From NCBI GenBank assembly GCA_024663395.1, contig JANFAH010000001.1, forward strand, positions 6,324,001 through 6,388,000: DNA of 64,000 bases, in the 5' to 3' direction. The notes beneath the pieces were generated by a model. It made no database searches, was not told the DNA's origin, and saw only the letters and a list, made by a program, of their open reading frames with translations. This DNA comes from Pisolithus tinctorius. Taxonomy: Eukaryota > Basidiomycota > Agaricomycetes > Boletales > Pisolithaceae. Position numbers and translations under genes: made by a program. Positions within the stretch are counted from its first letter, which is position 1. Each line of letters starts with the position of its first letter. This document shows positions 23,453 through 33,400 of the stretch, one piece after another.

Positions 23453-26400
23453 TCATGAATAGTCATCTGAGTCGTAGTCGATATCATTATTGGTTTCTTT
23501 GTTTTCATCATCTGTTTCATCTTCTTCATCATTGTCGTTGTCATTGTCGTTGTCATTACTGCTGTTATTTTCTTCTTCTTCATCTCTTTCTTCTTCCATA
23601 ACACTGGGTAAGGGAGTGTGGCGAGAATAATAAGGAATGAGTCGAAACGCTGCGACGCCTCGAGCAGAAATGGTGCCATCGAGTTCTTTAAGGACGTAGG
23701 AGCCTCCCTTGGTGCGACGAACAACTTCATAGGGACCAAGGTAGCGTGGCTTTGACTTGCGATCCAGTTCTTTCTCTATCTGCGTGTTGCGAACCAATAC
23801 CAAATCTCCTGGCTCATAAGCTGACTTCATCAACCGTAAAGCATACCTCTTCTCAAACTGACCCTTGGAGCGTAAACGAGACTTCTGCAATGTAGTGAAA
23901 GCGGCATTGATATCTTCTTCTCTCCTTTCCAACTGACGAATGCGAAGTGCGAGAAGCTCTTGAGACGACATTCCAGAGTAGAATCCTTCAACGAGATAGG
24001 TAGACTCGAAGAGATCAAAAGGCAGGACGGGATCAAGACCATGTAGCAGGAAGTAGGGGCTGAATCCAGTGGAGCGACGAGTAGTGACCTTGTCTGTGAA
24101 GAATGCATGATAGACCTTGGATGGCCAGAGTGAAAGATCTCCTTCACAAGCCTTGATGATAGCTTCTCTGATAACAAAGTGACCACGTTCTACAACTCCA
24201 TTTGCCTTGGAATTATATGGAGAGATGCGAATCTGAGGAATGGAGTAGTGCTTCATGAGTTTCTCAAAGGCGCCCTTGACCTCACTGCCATTATCAGTGA
24301 CAACCTGGGCAATAACACCATAACGACAGAAGACCTCTTCCCAGAAGAACTTAGCAAGACTGTCTGCATTGGCATGACGAAGAGCACGACCTTCTGCAGC
24401 GAGGGAAAGATCATCTCGAGCTGCGACAAGATAGCGATAACCACGTGCTTTGGGCATGAGCATGACGTCGACATAGACCTTCATAAAGATTCTGGGGGAA
24501 GCAGAAATGGTGATGGGAACCTCTGCTTTACGAGTGCTTTGGATCTGGCATTCATGGCAAGAGCGGACATGATGGGCAATGTCTTGGTACATCTGAGGCC
24601 AGTAAAAGCGCTGTCTGACTGTATGAAAGACTCCAAAGACTCCACGATGACCGAGTTCTTCATGAGCATGGCTGAGGATCTGGACACGGAGATGGGGATC
24701 AAAGACGACCTTGGCTGGAGGATGGGGACCTCGACGTTTAAAGAGCTGGTCTCCACGAAGGAAGAACTGGAGGGATCTGCGAATGAAGCGCTTGCGAGCA
24801 GTATTGGAAGGGAACGGGGGAAGTTCTGTAGTACGAAGGAAGTGCAGGACTCGACGTAAGAGGACATCTTGAGACGTATCATTGGAAAGGAATGATGGGA
24901 GGGTAATGGCATATGTGGATTCGTGCACAAGTCGTCGTCGAGTTGCGCTGACTGAAGATGGACGGGCATCTGTAAAAAGAATATTCTCCAACCACTCATC
25001 AGCCTCTTCTGCATCAGCTTCGCCCTCTTCATACTCCTCTTCTGTAGGTTGACGTCTGGAAAGGGCATCTGGGGCTCGGTGACGAACAGCAGGGACATGA
25101 ATGAGCTTAAAATCAAAGAGAAGTATACCCTCGATCCAGCGATTGACAGTAGCGTTAGGTTGAAGATCTGGATCATTGAGCATACCTTTGATGTACTTCG
25201 CATCAACCTCTACCCATAGATGATGAACACCATAGAGATATAGACGGTAGTGACGAAGTGCTCTGAAGAGACCATAGAGCTCGAGCTTAGGCTGACTGTA
25301 GCGGGATTCACGTTCATTGACGGGGAGTGAGCCATAGCGAGCAGGACGTTTGTGACCTTCTTCATCATACTGGGAGAGAACGAATCCAACGGCGATGTTA
25401 CTAGTGTCAACGGAAAGAACGACTGGCAGGTCAGATGAGTAGTCAATGGGGCAAAGGGCAGGAGCAGATGAGACGGCGAGCTTCAAGGCGTCAAACACAT
25501 CTTGCTGGGGCTGATCCCAAATGAACGGAGCATTCTTGCGATAGAGGTCAACGAGTGGGCGAGCCAACTGCGAGTAGTTCGCAATCCAGATACGAACAGT
25601 ACCACAGAGACCTAGGAATGAGCGAACATCTTTGGGCATAGCGAGCGTTGGCCAGTTGACGACCTTCTTCACCTTGTGGTCGTCAGGAGAGCGACCATGA
25701 GGATGGCATGCTTGACCAAGAATGATAACACGAGGCTGGCAGATCTGAGATTTCAAGCCAGAAAACGTTCCGCCGGCATGAGCAAACCGATGCATGACTC
25801 TATGCACGTCTACAGCATGTTCCCAAATGAAGCGACGTATGCCGGGATTCTCGGGTAACGTTTCGGCATTGCCATCAGCATCTTCATAGCGGGTCGCAGG
25901 GCCTTTGACTGGCAGATCGTCGATGAAAACATTGGCAACGTGAGGGATTTCGTCCTGTAGAATGAAAGCTGTACAATTCTGAAACTCCGATGGTGAGTTG
26001 GTGTAGCCTTGAGGCATGGCAGTATGGCGCAGTAAGCCAAGAGGCGTCATGAAGGATGTCAGATCTCGGCTATCGGGGTGGAGCTGGCGTGCATCAAATC
26101 CTGAAAATAGATCAAAGACCGTGTAGCATTGACGACCGGCAAACGGCTCCACAAAGTCGTCCAATATTGGTGGAACACCAGCATCTCGAATTGTAACCCT
26201 ATTCAGAGGCTGTAGATCATGAACGATACGGATCTTGCCATTCTTTTTCATAACACAGAACCATTTGGAGCGATAGGATGATTGGGCTGGCTCATAGAGA
26301 CCAGCAGCGATCTTCTCCCGAAGAAGCTGTATGACACGTTCTCGTATGCCAGGGGGAATTGGAATGTTACGAAACTCCCATGGTTCATGCGGCAGGACAG

Positions 26401-27694
26401 GAATGATGTAAGGCGAAAAGTAGTCCAAACGAAAGTTTCCTCTCTCCGATTCATCAAACGCCAAGGCACGCTCATTAAGCTTCATGACATGCGAAAAAAG
26501 TTTTTCCTCTTCTGGCCAGAGAAAGCCATCAGCGTTAATCTTCATGGAGGTAAGGCACTCTTGAGTAAGCTTCTTTGTGGGAATGAACACAGGAGGGTGA
26601 CACGTGAGAGGTGTGAGTGATGCAAGGGGGTCTTCTGGAAACTGGCGATGGACTCGAGCGTCTTCTGGATAGACTCCAGGCACTGGCTTGACCTTACGAT
26701 CAACGCGCTTGTACGCTCCATATACCGGCTGATCTGTTTCATCGGCTGAGTCTTCTGTATCCATAGCAAGGCCTTTTCTAAAATGTAACAAATCAAGAAA
26801 GTCAGACAGGGAATAGTAAAAATGAAGCTGTTTTTCAGTTTTCTGAATAAGAAGGGGATCTGGTGCTTTTGAAGGATTAGATAACGAAGAAGAGAAGACA
26901 TCAAGATAAAAGGAGCTCTGGAAGCTTGAAACTGAAGGAGGCATAGTAAGTGATGTTACAGGAGTATCTGAGCAAAGAAACGATATCTGTGGGTTTAGGA
27001 GTTTAACGACTTCTCGGTCAAAGTGAGCAGACGAAGAACAAGAGAAACTATAAGTACAAGAGGGGACATACGAATCAATCTTCAAAGAGCTGGAGAAATA
27101 AATGATGAGATATGGGAGAAAGTGGAGGAACACATCCGAAAAGACCATCGGACCTGTCTTGAATTGAATCTGAGGAAGTGGAAGCAGGAAAGTGGTCTGG
27201 GTATGAAACCGCTTCGAAAGGGGGAGGATGAGCTGAGGCTGAGGCAAAACTGACTGCACTGGCAAGGATATGAAGACTGGAGTTTGGGAATGCATCTGGG
27301 TCCTCTTCATCCACATCACCTGAATGGTCCTCTGCAGCTTCCTGCAAATGAGCGATCCATCCAGTTGGGGTACGACACATGACAACATTGCTATAAGGCT
27401 CTGGCATGGCAACTGACTCTTCACCAACAGCAGCATTAGACATGGCTTGGGGAGCTGAGGGTAGTAATGGCATAGGAAGAGTTGGACTAGAGGAATGCTG
27501 ATGCCTGCATAAGTCGTCATCGAGTTGTGCAGACTGAGGCAAGGACGGGCTAGGCAGATAGAAGCGAGAGCCAATACTAGTGTTGAACATATCAGAGTCA
27601 AGTGGCGAAAGTGTGGTGGGTATATCTGGGGATAGACTGGACAAGTGGTGAGACATGCGCAACTCGTCGACGAGTTGCGTGGACTGAGAGTCAT
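23453..27694 (-). CDS. E3 pol polyprotein (RT-RNase H-integrase)
   Basis: Open frame of 1413 codons; the conserved part starts near MDTEDSADETDQPVYG (about 26763). Reverse transcriptase has VFDLFSGFD, MPQGYTNSP and catalytic FIDD. RNase H has VVLSVDTS, PKLELYGL and VEVDAKYIKGM. Integrase has the HHCC region (HAHEELGHRG ... CHEC) and DDE residues in VYVDVMLMPK, VVTDNGSEV and NGVVERGHF. A GPYEVVRRTKGGSYVL module leads to a long Asp/Glu/Asn tail. No frame break or lost catalytic residue is visible. The frame is +1 relative to gag with a 620-bp overlap, and no GGGTTTT site is present, so expression may use splicing (see 26778). Residues before about 26763 are poorly conserved and may be untranslated. 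Confidence 0.93.
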   Translation of the reverse strand: MTLSPRNSSTSCACLTTCPVYPQIYPPHFRHLTLICSTLVLALASICLARPCLSLHNSMTTYAGISIPLVQLFLCHYYPQLPKPCLMLLLVKSQLPCQSLIAMLSCVVPQLDGSLICRKLQRTIQVMWMKRTQMHSQTPVFISLPVQSVLPQPQLILPLSKRFHTQTTFLLPLPQIQFKTGPMVFSDVFLHFLPYLIIYFSSSLKIDSYVPSCTYSFSCSSSAHFDREVVKLLNPQISFLCSDTPVTSLTMPPSVSSFQSSFYLDVFSSSLSNPSKAPDPLLIQKTEKQLHFYYSLSDFLDLLHFRKGLAMDTEDSADETDQPVYGAYKRVDRKVKPVPGVYPEDARVHRQFPEDPLASLTPLTCHPPVFIPTKKLTQECLTSMKINADGFLWPEEEKLFSHVMKLNERALAFDESERGNFRLDYFSPYIIPVLPHEPWEFRNIPIPPGIRERVIQLLREKIAAGLYEPAQSSYRSKWFCVMKKNGKIRIVHDLQPLNRVTIRDAGVPPILDDFVEPFAGRQCYTVFDLFSGFDARQLHPDSRDLTSFMTPLGLLRHTAMPQGYTNSPSEFQNCTAFILQDEIPHVANVFIDDLPVKGPATRYEDADGNAETLPENPGIRRFIWEHAVDVHRVMHRFAHAGGTFSGLKSQICQPRVIILGQACHPHGRSPDDHKVKKVVNWPTLAMPKDVRSFLGLCGTVRIWIANYSQLARPLVDLYRKNAPFIWDQPQQDVFDALKLAVSSAPALCPIDYSSDLPVVLSVDTSNIAVGFVLSQYDEEGHKRPARYGSLPVNERESRYSQPKLELYGLFRALRHYRLYLYGVHHLWVEVDAKYIKGMLNDPDLQPNATVNRWIEGILLFDFKLIHVPAVRHRAPDALSRRQPTEEEYEEGEADAEEADEWLENILFTDARPSSVSATRRRLVHESTYAITLPSFLSNDTSQDVLLRRVLHFLRTTELPPFPSNTARKRFIRRSLQFFLRGDQLFKRRGPHPPAKVVFDPHLRVQILSHAHEELGHRGVFGVFHTVRQRFYWPQMYQDIAHHVRSCHECQIQSTRKAEVPITISASPRIFMKVYVDVMLMPKARGYRYLVAARDDLSLAAEGRALRHANADSLAKFFWEEVFCRYGVIAQVVTDNGSEVKGAFEKLMKHYSIPQIRISPYNSKANGVVERGHFVIREAIIKACEGDLSLWPSKVYHAFFTDKVTTRRSTGFSPYFLLHGLDPVLPFDLFESTYLVEGFYSGMSSQELLALRIRQLERREEDINAAFTTLQKSRLRSKGQFEKRYALRLMKSAYEPGDLVLVRNTQIEKELDRKSKPRYLGPYEVVRRTKGGSYVLKELDGTISARGVAAFRLIPYYSRHTPLPSVMEEERDEEEENNSSNDNDNDNDNDEEDETDDENKETNNDIDYDSDDYS
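24921..24953. repeat. Palindromic repeat in E3 pol
   Basis: Core AAGTCGTCGTCGAGTT (24929-24944) in GCACAA/TTGCGC arms, followed by ACTGA like the gag copies. The pol frame reads it as ATRRRLVHES, while another frame would read AQLDDDLC as in gag. The element therefore repeats the DNA, not the peptide. Confidence 0.7.
26778..26810 (-). promoter_or_regulatory. Candidate 3' splice site before E3 pol
   Basis: In sense, CTGAC, a T-rich tract and TTTTAG precede the first conserved pol codons (AAAAGGCCTTGC, then ATGGATACAG). This is the layout of a fungal intron end. The donor is not identified. Confidence 0.35.
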
Positions 27695-30600
27695 GACCTA
27701 TATCCGAGGATGAACCAGACAACTGCACATGGCTGCACAAGTCGTCATCGAGTTGTGCAGACTGATGATGGGTGGATGGACTGGGCGCATATGGATCCCT
27801 GCACAACTCGTCGTCGAGTTGTGCGGACTGAGAGTCATGGCAAGCATCATGGGAAGTAGGGGCAACTGAACCACAGTAGGAAGTATTGAAGATGGAGAAT
27901 GTAGCTTCAGAGTCTGGAGTGACAGTGTCTCTACAGAACAGAAGTGAAGCCTGGTGGGAACCATCAGCAGGCTCTTCCTGAATGATAACTGGATCTGGGG
28001 ATGGGGGAGAGGGAGTCTGAGGCGGAGCAGTAATGCCATTAGAAAGTACATGTGAAGCAGGTAGACTCGAGTTAGATGGCAGGTCTGGAGGTGGAGATGC
28101 ATTGCTCTGAGTGGGAGATGCCTGTGGGAGTAGATGAGGATAGAACCTGACATAGGCAGAACCTTCAAGCTCATGGTAATGCTCTAGTGGGGCAGGAACC
28201 TGTCGGACCAAGCGAGTATCAAGCATAAGGAAGTCTTGGAAGTAGACTCCTGATTCATCAGTACCTCTTTCTCCAGCAAGTGCATGGTTTGAGTCAAGAT
28301 AAAGGGAGGATAGATGGGGAGTGCGATGAGCAAGGCTAGTAAGAAGCGAGACAAGTGACTGGCGCTCTTCTCTTCTGATCTGGCGACAAATCTGGGCAAG
28401 GGTAGGATTATCCTCCAATCCACTCACATCAGTGGACTGTAACTCCTGGGTAAGCTGACCAACAAACGCCAAAGGAAAGGGACTGGTAGGAGGTGGGAAT
28501 GCTTGGACAGGAATGGGATGGAACACAGGAAAGGCTGAGGCAACATCAAACCCATCTGGGGGTGATTCAGGATACAGCAGAGTAGAATCAAGTGACTGAG
28601 GGGGTGACTGCGAAGTTGATGGGGGTGGAGCGAAGACAATGGGTGAAACACGATGAGGGGTACCAACCGCTACATCTCTCATAGGTTCATCGGCTTCTTG
28701 CTGAGAATGGACAGGCTCTAGAGTTGCCATAAGAGTATCTGCAACAGATCCAAGCTGGCCTTCAGTAACACACATCTCCAGGGGGCGATCTGAATCAGCT
28801 CCAAAGACAACATAAGTTCCAGACTCTCTTTCAACAATGCTAACCGAGTTTCCAAGAGCCCAAGGACGACCAAGGAGGAGATCAAAGCCTGCATTAGTGT
28901 CTGGGGCGACGAATAGATTGGTCCAAGTCCTGGCAGCACCACAGAAGAGAGGGACATCCTGTACCAGACCTTTCAGAGTAGAGATACCTCCTTTTGCATC
29001 TCGCATATTGATGGTCTGTGACATATCGACAGGCATGCGAATGACTGACTGGGCTATACCAGCACGAACGACATTGAGGGTAGATCCAGAGTCAATGACA
29101 CCTGTTACGCGACGACCATTGCAAGTCAGATTGATAGTGATAAGGGGACTAGATGTCAATGCCAAGTAGGAGGATGCAGGAGGAGTTCCTTCAACAGCAG
29201 TAACAGATTTGACAGGCTGAGCCAGGGGCTGTCTCTTGAATCGCATAAGCTCCTGAAGGTGCTGAGAAACATCCCTAGATGATCCAATGACCTCCCCAAC
29301 AGATACAGTCAAGGGAGTAGAAAGAATGCGCTCTACAATGGCTTTAGAGTTGGCAGACTGCGAAAGTGACGAAGACAGGGAAGTGGTAGGAGGGGGCTTG
29401 GACTTCTTAGACCTGTCTGCAGAATCAGTGGCTTGACCAGATGGCTTTGGGACAGAGGCATCTTCCATGATGGCATCATCTCTAGTACCATCAAAGACAG
29501 CGGGATGGACGTCAACTGGTACAAAGGCAGGGGCAAGTGGTACTTTCTGTGGAGCAGGGATGGACGCAGAGGATGAGGGCTTTGGCTCCTGACTCTCTTT
29601 CTCCTTGCCATGCGAACGAGGCGGGACAAGGACACTGTCAAAGACAGCCTTTCTCTTTTCTTTGGTAACCTTGTTAGAGCGATCCACAGCAGCAACAAGG
29701 GGTTCTTCTTCCAACTCATAAATCTCGGCACTAGACTCTTCTTTGGCCTCTTCATGGATAACAAAGCGAACTGCATTGGCAGGCTGAGTAGCAGCTTTAG
29801 TGCGCTCATAGGCTTGCAGGATAGTCTCTTCTCCATTGCGATAGATGCGCTGTCCATTAGGGTAGATGACTCGATGGTTTTCATCACGTGCCAAAGAACC
29901 CTTCTGAATGAGATCATTAATGGCCTGGCAACTCTCAACACCATGGCCTTCAACACCACAGCCATAACAAGTGATGGTCCTTCTAGCAGGACGGGTCTGG
30001 GATGAGGAAGTAGCAGCAGGGGCAGTGGATGCAGGAGTAGATGCAGGAGCAGGACGAAGGGAAGGGGCACGAAGCACCTTTGCAGCGTCAGGATCCATCT
30101 TGATAGCACGATAGTAAAGGAGGGAGTAGTCTGGGTCATTGAGTGACATGCGAGAGAGAGACTTGATTAGGGTCTCAACTTCATCTTGCTTACGAGCAGT
30201 AGGGCCTTCTTTCTCCAAATTTTCAAGGTTTCTTCTGGCTTCATGGGAAGGAAGCAGAGGGCGAACACTGTCATCTCTTCCATCTGAGCGATGAGAAGCA
30301 TTAGGCTGGGCCTGAGGAGCAGGGGCAGCACGAGGGCCAAGGAAGTCAAGGTCATCTGCATCAAAGCGATCACGGCGAAGGACCTCTTCAGCTGACTGGC
30401 ATACATCATCATAGGGGAATGGCCTGCTGATGTCAAGGTTGGGATCCTTTGTCCTAAGACGAGTTTCAACCAAGCCACGAAAGACTGGGGACAAACCAGC
30501 CCAAAAGTAGCGATTATATTCATCAACCGATATCCTTCCTTTATTCTTCAACCAACCTCCAATGCGAATGAAGCCACGGTTGTAAGCCCTAAAGTCTTGA

Positions 30601-31016
30601 AGAGTCATGATGGGCTGCATCCTAGACTCCAAAGCAAAGCTCATGAGATGCCTTTCAAAGAACCTTTCATCTGACAGATCAGCATCAAAGTACTTGAGGA
30701 GATCAGCCTTCAAGTTAGCCCAATCAGGAGTGTAGTAGTGAGCCATTCCTTCAATGATCTCCCGAACACGAGCATTGCAGTACTGGAGGATTGATTCAAC
30801 CATTTCCTGGTCAGAAGTGACATTGTGGTAGGCACAGAGGCGTTCATAGTGGTCCAAGAAAGAGCGAACATGGGTATGGTCTCCTTGGAAGAGTTCAGGG
30901 GCAGACTTCATGCCAAGCAAGGGCATAGTGAGAACAGAGCGAGCAGGGGGAGCAGCCATAGCTACTGGAACTGCTGATGATGTAGGAGGATAGATAGTGG
31001 GGATGGTGGATGACAT
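27075..31016 (-). CDS. E3 gag-protease polyprotein
   Basis: 1313 codons from an ATG about 100 bp inside the 5' LTR. A capsid-like region (about residues 35-240) contains FQGDHTHVRSFLDHYERL and RFFERHLMSFALESRM. A CX2CX4HX4C zinc knuckle follows (CYGCGVEGHGVESC, about residue 355). An aspartic protease has GVIDSGSTLNVV and DLLLGRPWA. The last 450 or so residues are a Ser/Pro-rich tail with four AQLDD(D/E)LC-type repeats encoded by a palindromic DNA repeat. It is unusually long for a Ty3-type Gag. All motifs are intact and nothing interrupts the frame. Confidence 0.92.
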   Translation of the reverse strand: MSSTIPTIYPPTSSAVPVAMAAPPARSVLTMPLLGMKSAPELFQGDHTHVRSFLDHYERLCAYHNVTSDQEMVESILQYCNARVREIIEGMAHYYTPDWANLKADLLKYFDADLSDERFFERHLMSFALESRMQPIMTLQDFRAYNRGFIRIGGWLKNKGRISVDEYNRYFWAGLSPVFRGLVETRLRTKDPNLDISRPFPYDDVCQSAEEVLRRDRFDADDLDFLGPRAAPAPQAQPNASHRSDGRDDSVRPLLPSHEARRNLENLEKEGPTARKQDEVETLIKSLSRMSLNDPDYSLLYYRAIKMDPDAAKVLRAPSLRPAPASTPASTAPAATSSSQTRPARRTITCYGCGVEGHGVESCQAINDLIQKGSLARDENHRVIYPNGQRIYRNGEETILQAYERTKAATQPANAVRFVIHEEAKEESSAEIYELEEEPLVAAVDRSNKVTKEKRKAVFDSVLVPPRSHGKEKESQEPKPSSSASIPAPQKVPLAPAFVPVDVHPAVFDGTRDDAIMEDASVPKPSGQATDSADRSKKSKPPPTTSLSSSLSQSANSKAIVERILSTPLTVSVGEVIGSSRDVSQHLQELMRFKRQPLAQPVKSVTAVEGTPPASSYLALTSSPLITINLTCNGRRVTGVIDSGSTLNVVRAGIAQSVIRMPVDMSQTINMRDAKGGISTLKGLVQDVPLFCGAARTWTNLFVAPDTNAGFDLLLGRPWALGNSVSIVERESGTYVVFGADSDRPLEMCVTEGQLGSVADTLMATLEPVHSQQEADEPMRDVAVGTPHRVSPIVFAPPPSTSQSPPQSLDSTLLYPESPPDGFDVASAFPVFHPIPVQAFPPPTSPFPLAFVGQLTQELQSTDVSGLEDNPTLAQICRQIRREERQSLVSLLTSLAHRTPHLSSLYLDSNHALAGERGTDESGVYFQDFLMLDTRLVRQVPAPLEHYHELEGSAYVRFYPHLLPQASPTQSNASPPPDLPSNSSLPASHVLSNGITAPPQTPSPPSPDPVIIQEEPADGSHQASLLFCRDTVTPDSEATFSIFNTSYCGSVAPTSHDACHDSQSAQLDDELCRDPYAPSPSTHHQSAQLDDDLCSHVQLSGSSSDIGHDSQSTQLVDELRMSHHLSSLSPDIPTTLSPLDSDMFNTSIGSRFYLPSPSLPQSAQLDDDLCRHQHSSSPTLPMPLLPSAPQAMSNAAVGEESVAMPEPYSNVVMCRTPTGWIAHLQEAAEDHSGDVDEEDPDAFPNSSLHILASAVSFASASAHPPPFEAVSYPDHFPASTSSDSIQDRSDGLFGCVPPLSPISHHLFLQLFED
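27500..27832. repeat. Four palindromic repeats in E3 gag
   Basis: Cores at 27511-27526, 27661-27676 (perfect: AACTCGTCGACGAGTT), 27739-27754 and 27805-27820. Each has GCRCAA/TTGYGC arms and a following GACTGA. Related cores occur three times in each X LTR. Confidence 0.75.
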
Positions 31017-31097
31017 AGTAGCAAGATATCAAGTGGGTTTTTAGAAGCAAGTTTCAATAGGCTGAGTGAATAGGGTTCTTGATCCAGGAATAACCAC

Positions 31098-31115
31098 CCC
31101 TCGCGGTGGGCTCCA
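31098..31115 (-). promoter_or_regulatory. E3 primer-binding site
   Basis: TGGAGCCCACCGCGAGGG in sense, 2 nt after the LTR. The same word follows the 5' LTRs of E1 and E2. It would pair with a tRNA beginning GCCCACC with U73; I cannot name the tRNA. Confidence 0.65.
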
Positions 31116-31117
31116 GA

Positions 31118-32973
31118 TGTGAGTCAAAGTGTGGAAAGGCAGTGGGAACCAACCAAAACCAACACAAAAGACAAAAGTAGAGCGAGTGGTGGTGTGCCTC
31201 CGTGGAACCTGGAGGGCAGAAACCTGAATGTGGGGGGGGACTTCAAGTAGAGGTGCTCCTGGCGCAAGTCGATGACGAGTTATGCAGGAGAGGATGAATG
31301 AATGCCGATTGAGAAGGGGACGCTGAACAGAGCGAAGGTGTTCAGCCGAAAGGCACTTCAAGTAATGGACTTCAAGTAAATGTGCTCCTTGCACAAGTCG
31401 ATGACGAGTTATGCAGGAGTGGGAGGATGACTAAGCAAGACTTGCTGACTAAGTGGGGATGGAGCTTCAGATAATGGTGGTAGATAGACTCTTCCGAATG
31501 AGCCTCAACTACCAAGGATATGAATGATGACAGATAGACCCCTTCGTGGAGCCTCAACTGTCGACGATGAGATAGGCACTGAACTGATTGCTGGACTGCT
31601 TCTTGATCGATTCTGATTGATTCTCGGTAGCTAAGTACATGGGGGTTTATATACTGAGGGGGGAGCACTGCTTGTGACAAACAAGGCACAAACACTTGGT
31701 AAGTAATGAGTAAGGACTGAGTAATCATGATGAGTAAGCGAGAAACGAAAAGTAAGCAAGCAAAGAAGATTGGTAAGTATTGGCAATGAACGAGTCAAGG
31801 ATAGTCAAAATATCACAGAATGAGTCAAATGGAGTCAGAAACTGAGTAAGCGCACTGATATCACATTAGGGGGTGGCGATGCAAGTCAGATCTCGGCGGA
31901 GACATCTCTAGATCCAAAGATGGCATGACAGATGGATGGTGTTTCCAGATAGGGAAGTATTAATTCCAGAATTGAAGGGCATGAGTCAGGCGTCAAAGGG
32001 GGCTAGGGCGTTGGGGGTCTGTGGGGCAATGAGAGCATACGCGATCACGTCTCCCACCCTTCCATCCTCTCAGCAAAGTTAACAAAAACTTCATGGACGG
32101 GGCTCTGATGGAGGAGGAGGAGAAGGGGGAACGTCTTCTGCTGGATCTTGCAGTAAGAAGGCAAGATGCATGTCATACTCGTCATGAATGCGATCAGGGA
32201 GGCTGGAGGACAGTAGATTATACTGCAGCTGTCGCAATGCGGGAAGAATGATGGACGAGACTGGAATAAAGACGGTGCAGGGAGCAGGGAGGAACGATCC
32301 ATATGCTTCATCAACTGGGGGGACTGAAATGACCACATAAGACCTTTCTAACCGAGTGACAGACCTGAGGCGACCAAAGAACGTCCTTCTGGAAGTCATA
32401 CTGACAAGGAGAACACGCTGACCAAGCTGCATGGGACGAGATGGGGCTGACAATGACGGGATGAACCAGGGGGCTTCAGGACGGAAGCTGGTGGGAACAC
32501 CTGGCAGATATACGTAGCCACTGTCTCTGGCAAATGAGACAAGCGAGATGATCGACGAAGAGGTGGCCATGATTGATGGACTTAGCGAAATGAGCGTCTG
32601 ATGGATGGAGTGCTGTAGAAACGTGCAGGGTGCGAGGATCCTCTCCAAATTTGGAAGGAAGAATCGTGGGGCTGAGCACTTTAAGCGAGCATGGGAACGG
32701 AGTCGATATCTTTGGAAATGGTGGAGATATGACAGAAACCGGAATGCCGTACACGGGCGCTAAAAACCTTTAATGCGCGCTTAACTCGCTTCCTCTTTTC
32801 TCTTTAGCACTGACGACTCGATCTTGTGCGAAGGATGACTGTTCACATCCAACAGTCTTTCTACGCATGAGGCCTTTAGTCTTCATCTGCATGCTTGGGC
32901 ATTGCGCGCAACTCGTCAACGAGTTAGGCAGAGTCAGCTGTAACCATGTCCACAACACCTTTGGTGTGTGACA
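31118..32973 (-). repeat. E3 right LTR X (5' LTR in sense)
   Basis: 1856 bp. TATATAA on the minus strand at 31647-31653. Palindrome cores at 31266, 31395 and 32910. It differs from the left LTR at about eight CpG-type positions. Confidence 0.93.
32091..32648 (-). CDS. Open frame inside U3 of LTR X, copy 4
   Basis: 185 codons in the 5' LTR of E3, almost the same as 22443-23000 and fully open. It lies upstream of the transcription start of that LTR, so only read-through or an internal promoter would express it from here. Confidence 0.35.
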   Translation of the reverse strand: MERILAPCTFLQHSIHQTLISLSPSIMATSSSIISLVSFARDSGYVYLPGVPTSFRPEAPWFIPSLSAPSRPMQLGQRVLLVSMTSRRTFFGRLRSVTRLERSYVVISVPPVDEAYGSFLPAPCTVFIPVSSIILPALRQLQYNLLSSSLPDRIHDEYDMHLAFLLQDPAEDVPPSPPPPSEPRP

Positions 32974-32977
32974 CCGG

Positions 32978-33400
32978 GGCGAAGTCTGGTGGATGGGTTG
33001 GAAGTGGTTGGAGACCAGCGAGCGGGTCGTCAGGCAGGCTGCGCACAATGCAGTATTCTTCTGCCATCGGGGCAGGTACCGTCCGAACCTTCTTGGCAAC
33101 TGGCTTGTAAACGAGGGTGCGAACCGTGGGATCTAGTCGATAAACGCTGCCAAATGTGGCTATAGCAGAGGGGTTTAGTATTGTCTGAGTGGAAGAGAGG
33201 AAAGTGAAAGCAGGCGAGGGTATTCCGGTGGGTATGTTCCGTGGTACAGGTGCCGCGGGCGAAGAGAAGTTCGTTGAAGTGAAGGCTAGGGATGAGACAG
33301 TAGGGCTGAGGAACGGATAACAGCGGCTAAATAGGAAACAGGACGTCTTAGTAGGCTCTCCCCGACCGTTTGGTGGATCATCGATATTTAAAAACCCCAT
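32978..33400 (-). pseudogene. E1 pol, N-terminal leader
   Basis: First piece of E1 pol, opening at ATG 33400 (MGFLNIDD) in the -1 frame from gag-protease. It ends at the E3 insertion with PTHPPDFAP. It contains the YKPVAKKVRTVPAPM block that precedes RT in all three related elements here (compare YKPVVRKVRPVP in E2). Continuation is at 21465. Confidence 0.87.
33388..33397 (-). promoter_or_regulatory. E1 -1 frameshift site
   Basis: The sense gag-protease frame reads TGG GGT TTT TAA. GGGTTTT (33397-33391) is a canonical X XXY YYZ heptamer directly before the stop, and pol continues in the -1 frame. Confidence 0.7.

Larger units (their letters stand above)
21470..32973 (-). mobile_element. E3: complete, apparently intact Ty3/Gypsy-type element
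   Basis: Two 1856-bp X LTRs (21470-23325, 31118-32973) flank gag-protease and pol on the minus strand. The target duplication CCGG is at 21466-21469 and 32974-32977, inside E1 pol. I count about eight LTR differences, all CpG-type transitions, so it is young. Both genes are open with catalytic residues present, making it the best candidate here for an autonomous element. It also carries palindromic repeats shared between LTRs and coding sequence. Confidence 0.94.

Noticed and set aside
24179..24859. 226-codon plus-strand frame in E3 pol and other long antisense frames in E3
   Set aside because: Antisense shadows of an intact pol/gag with biased codon use; no promoter or domain.
27500..27832. 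Regularly spaced palindromes as a CRISPR array
   Set aside because: Eukaryotic retroelement gag, uneven spacing, related units in LTRs and no cas genes.
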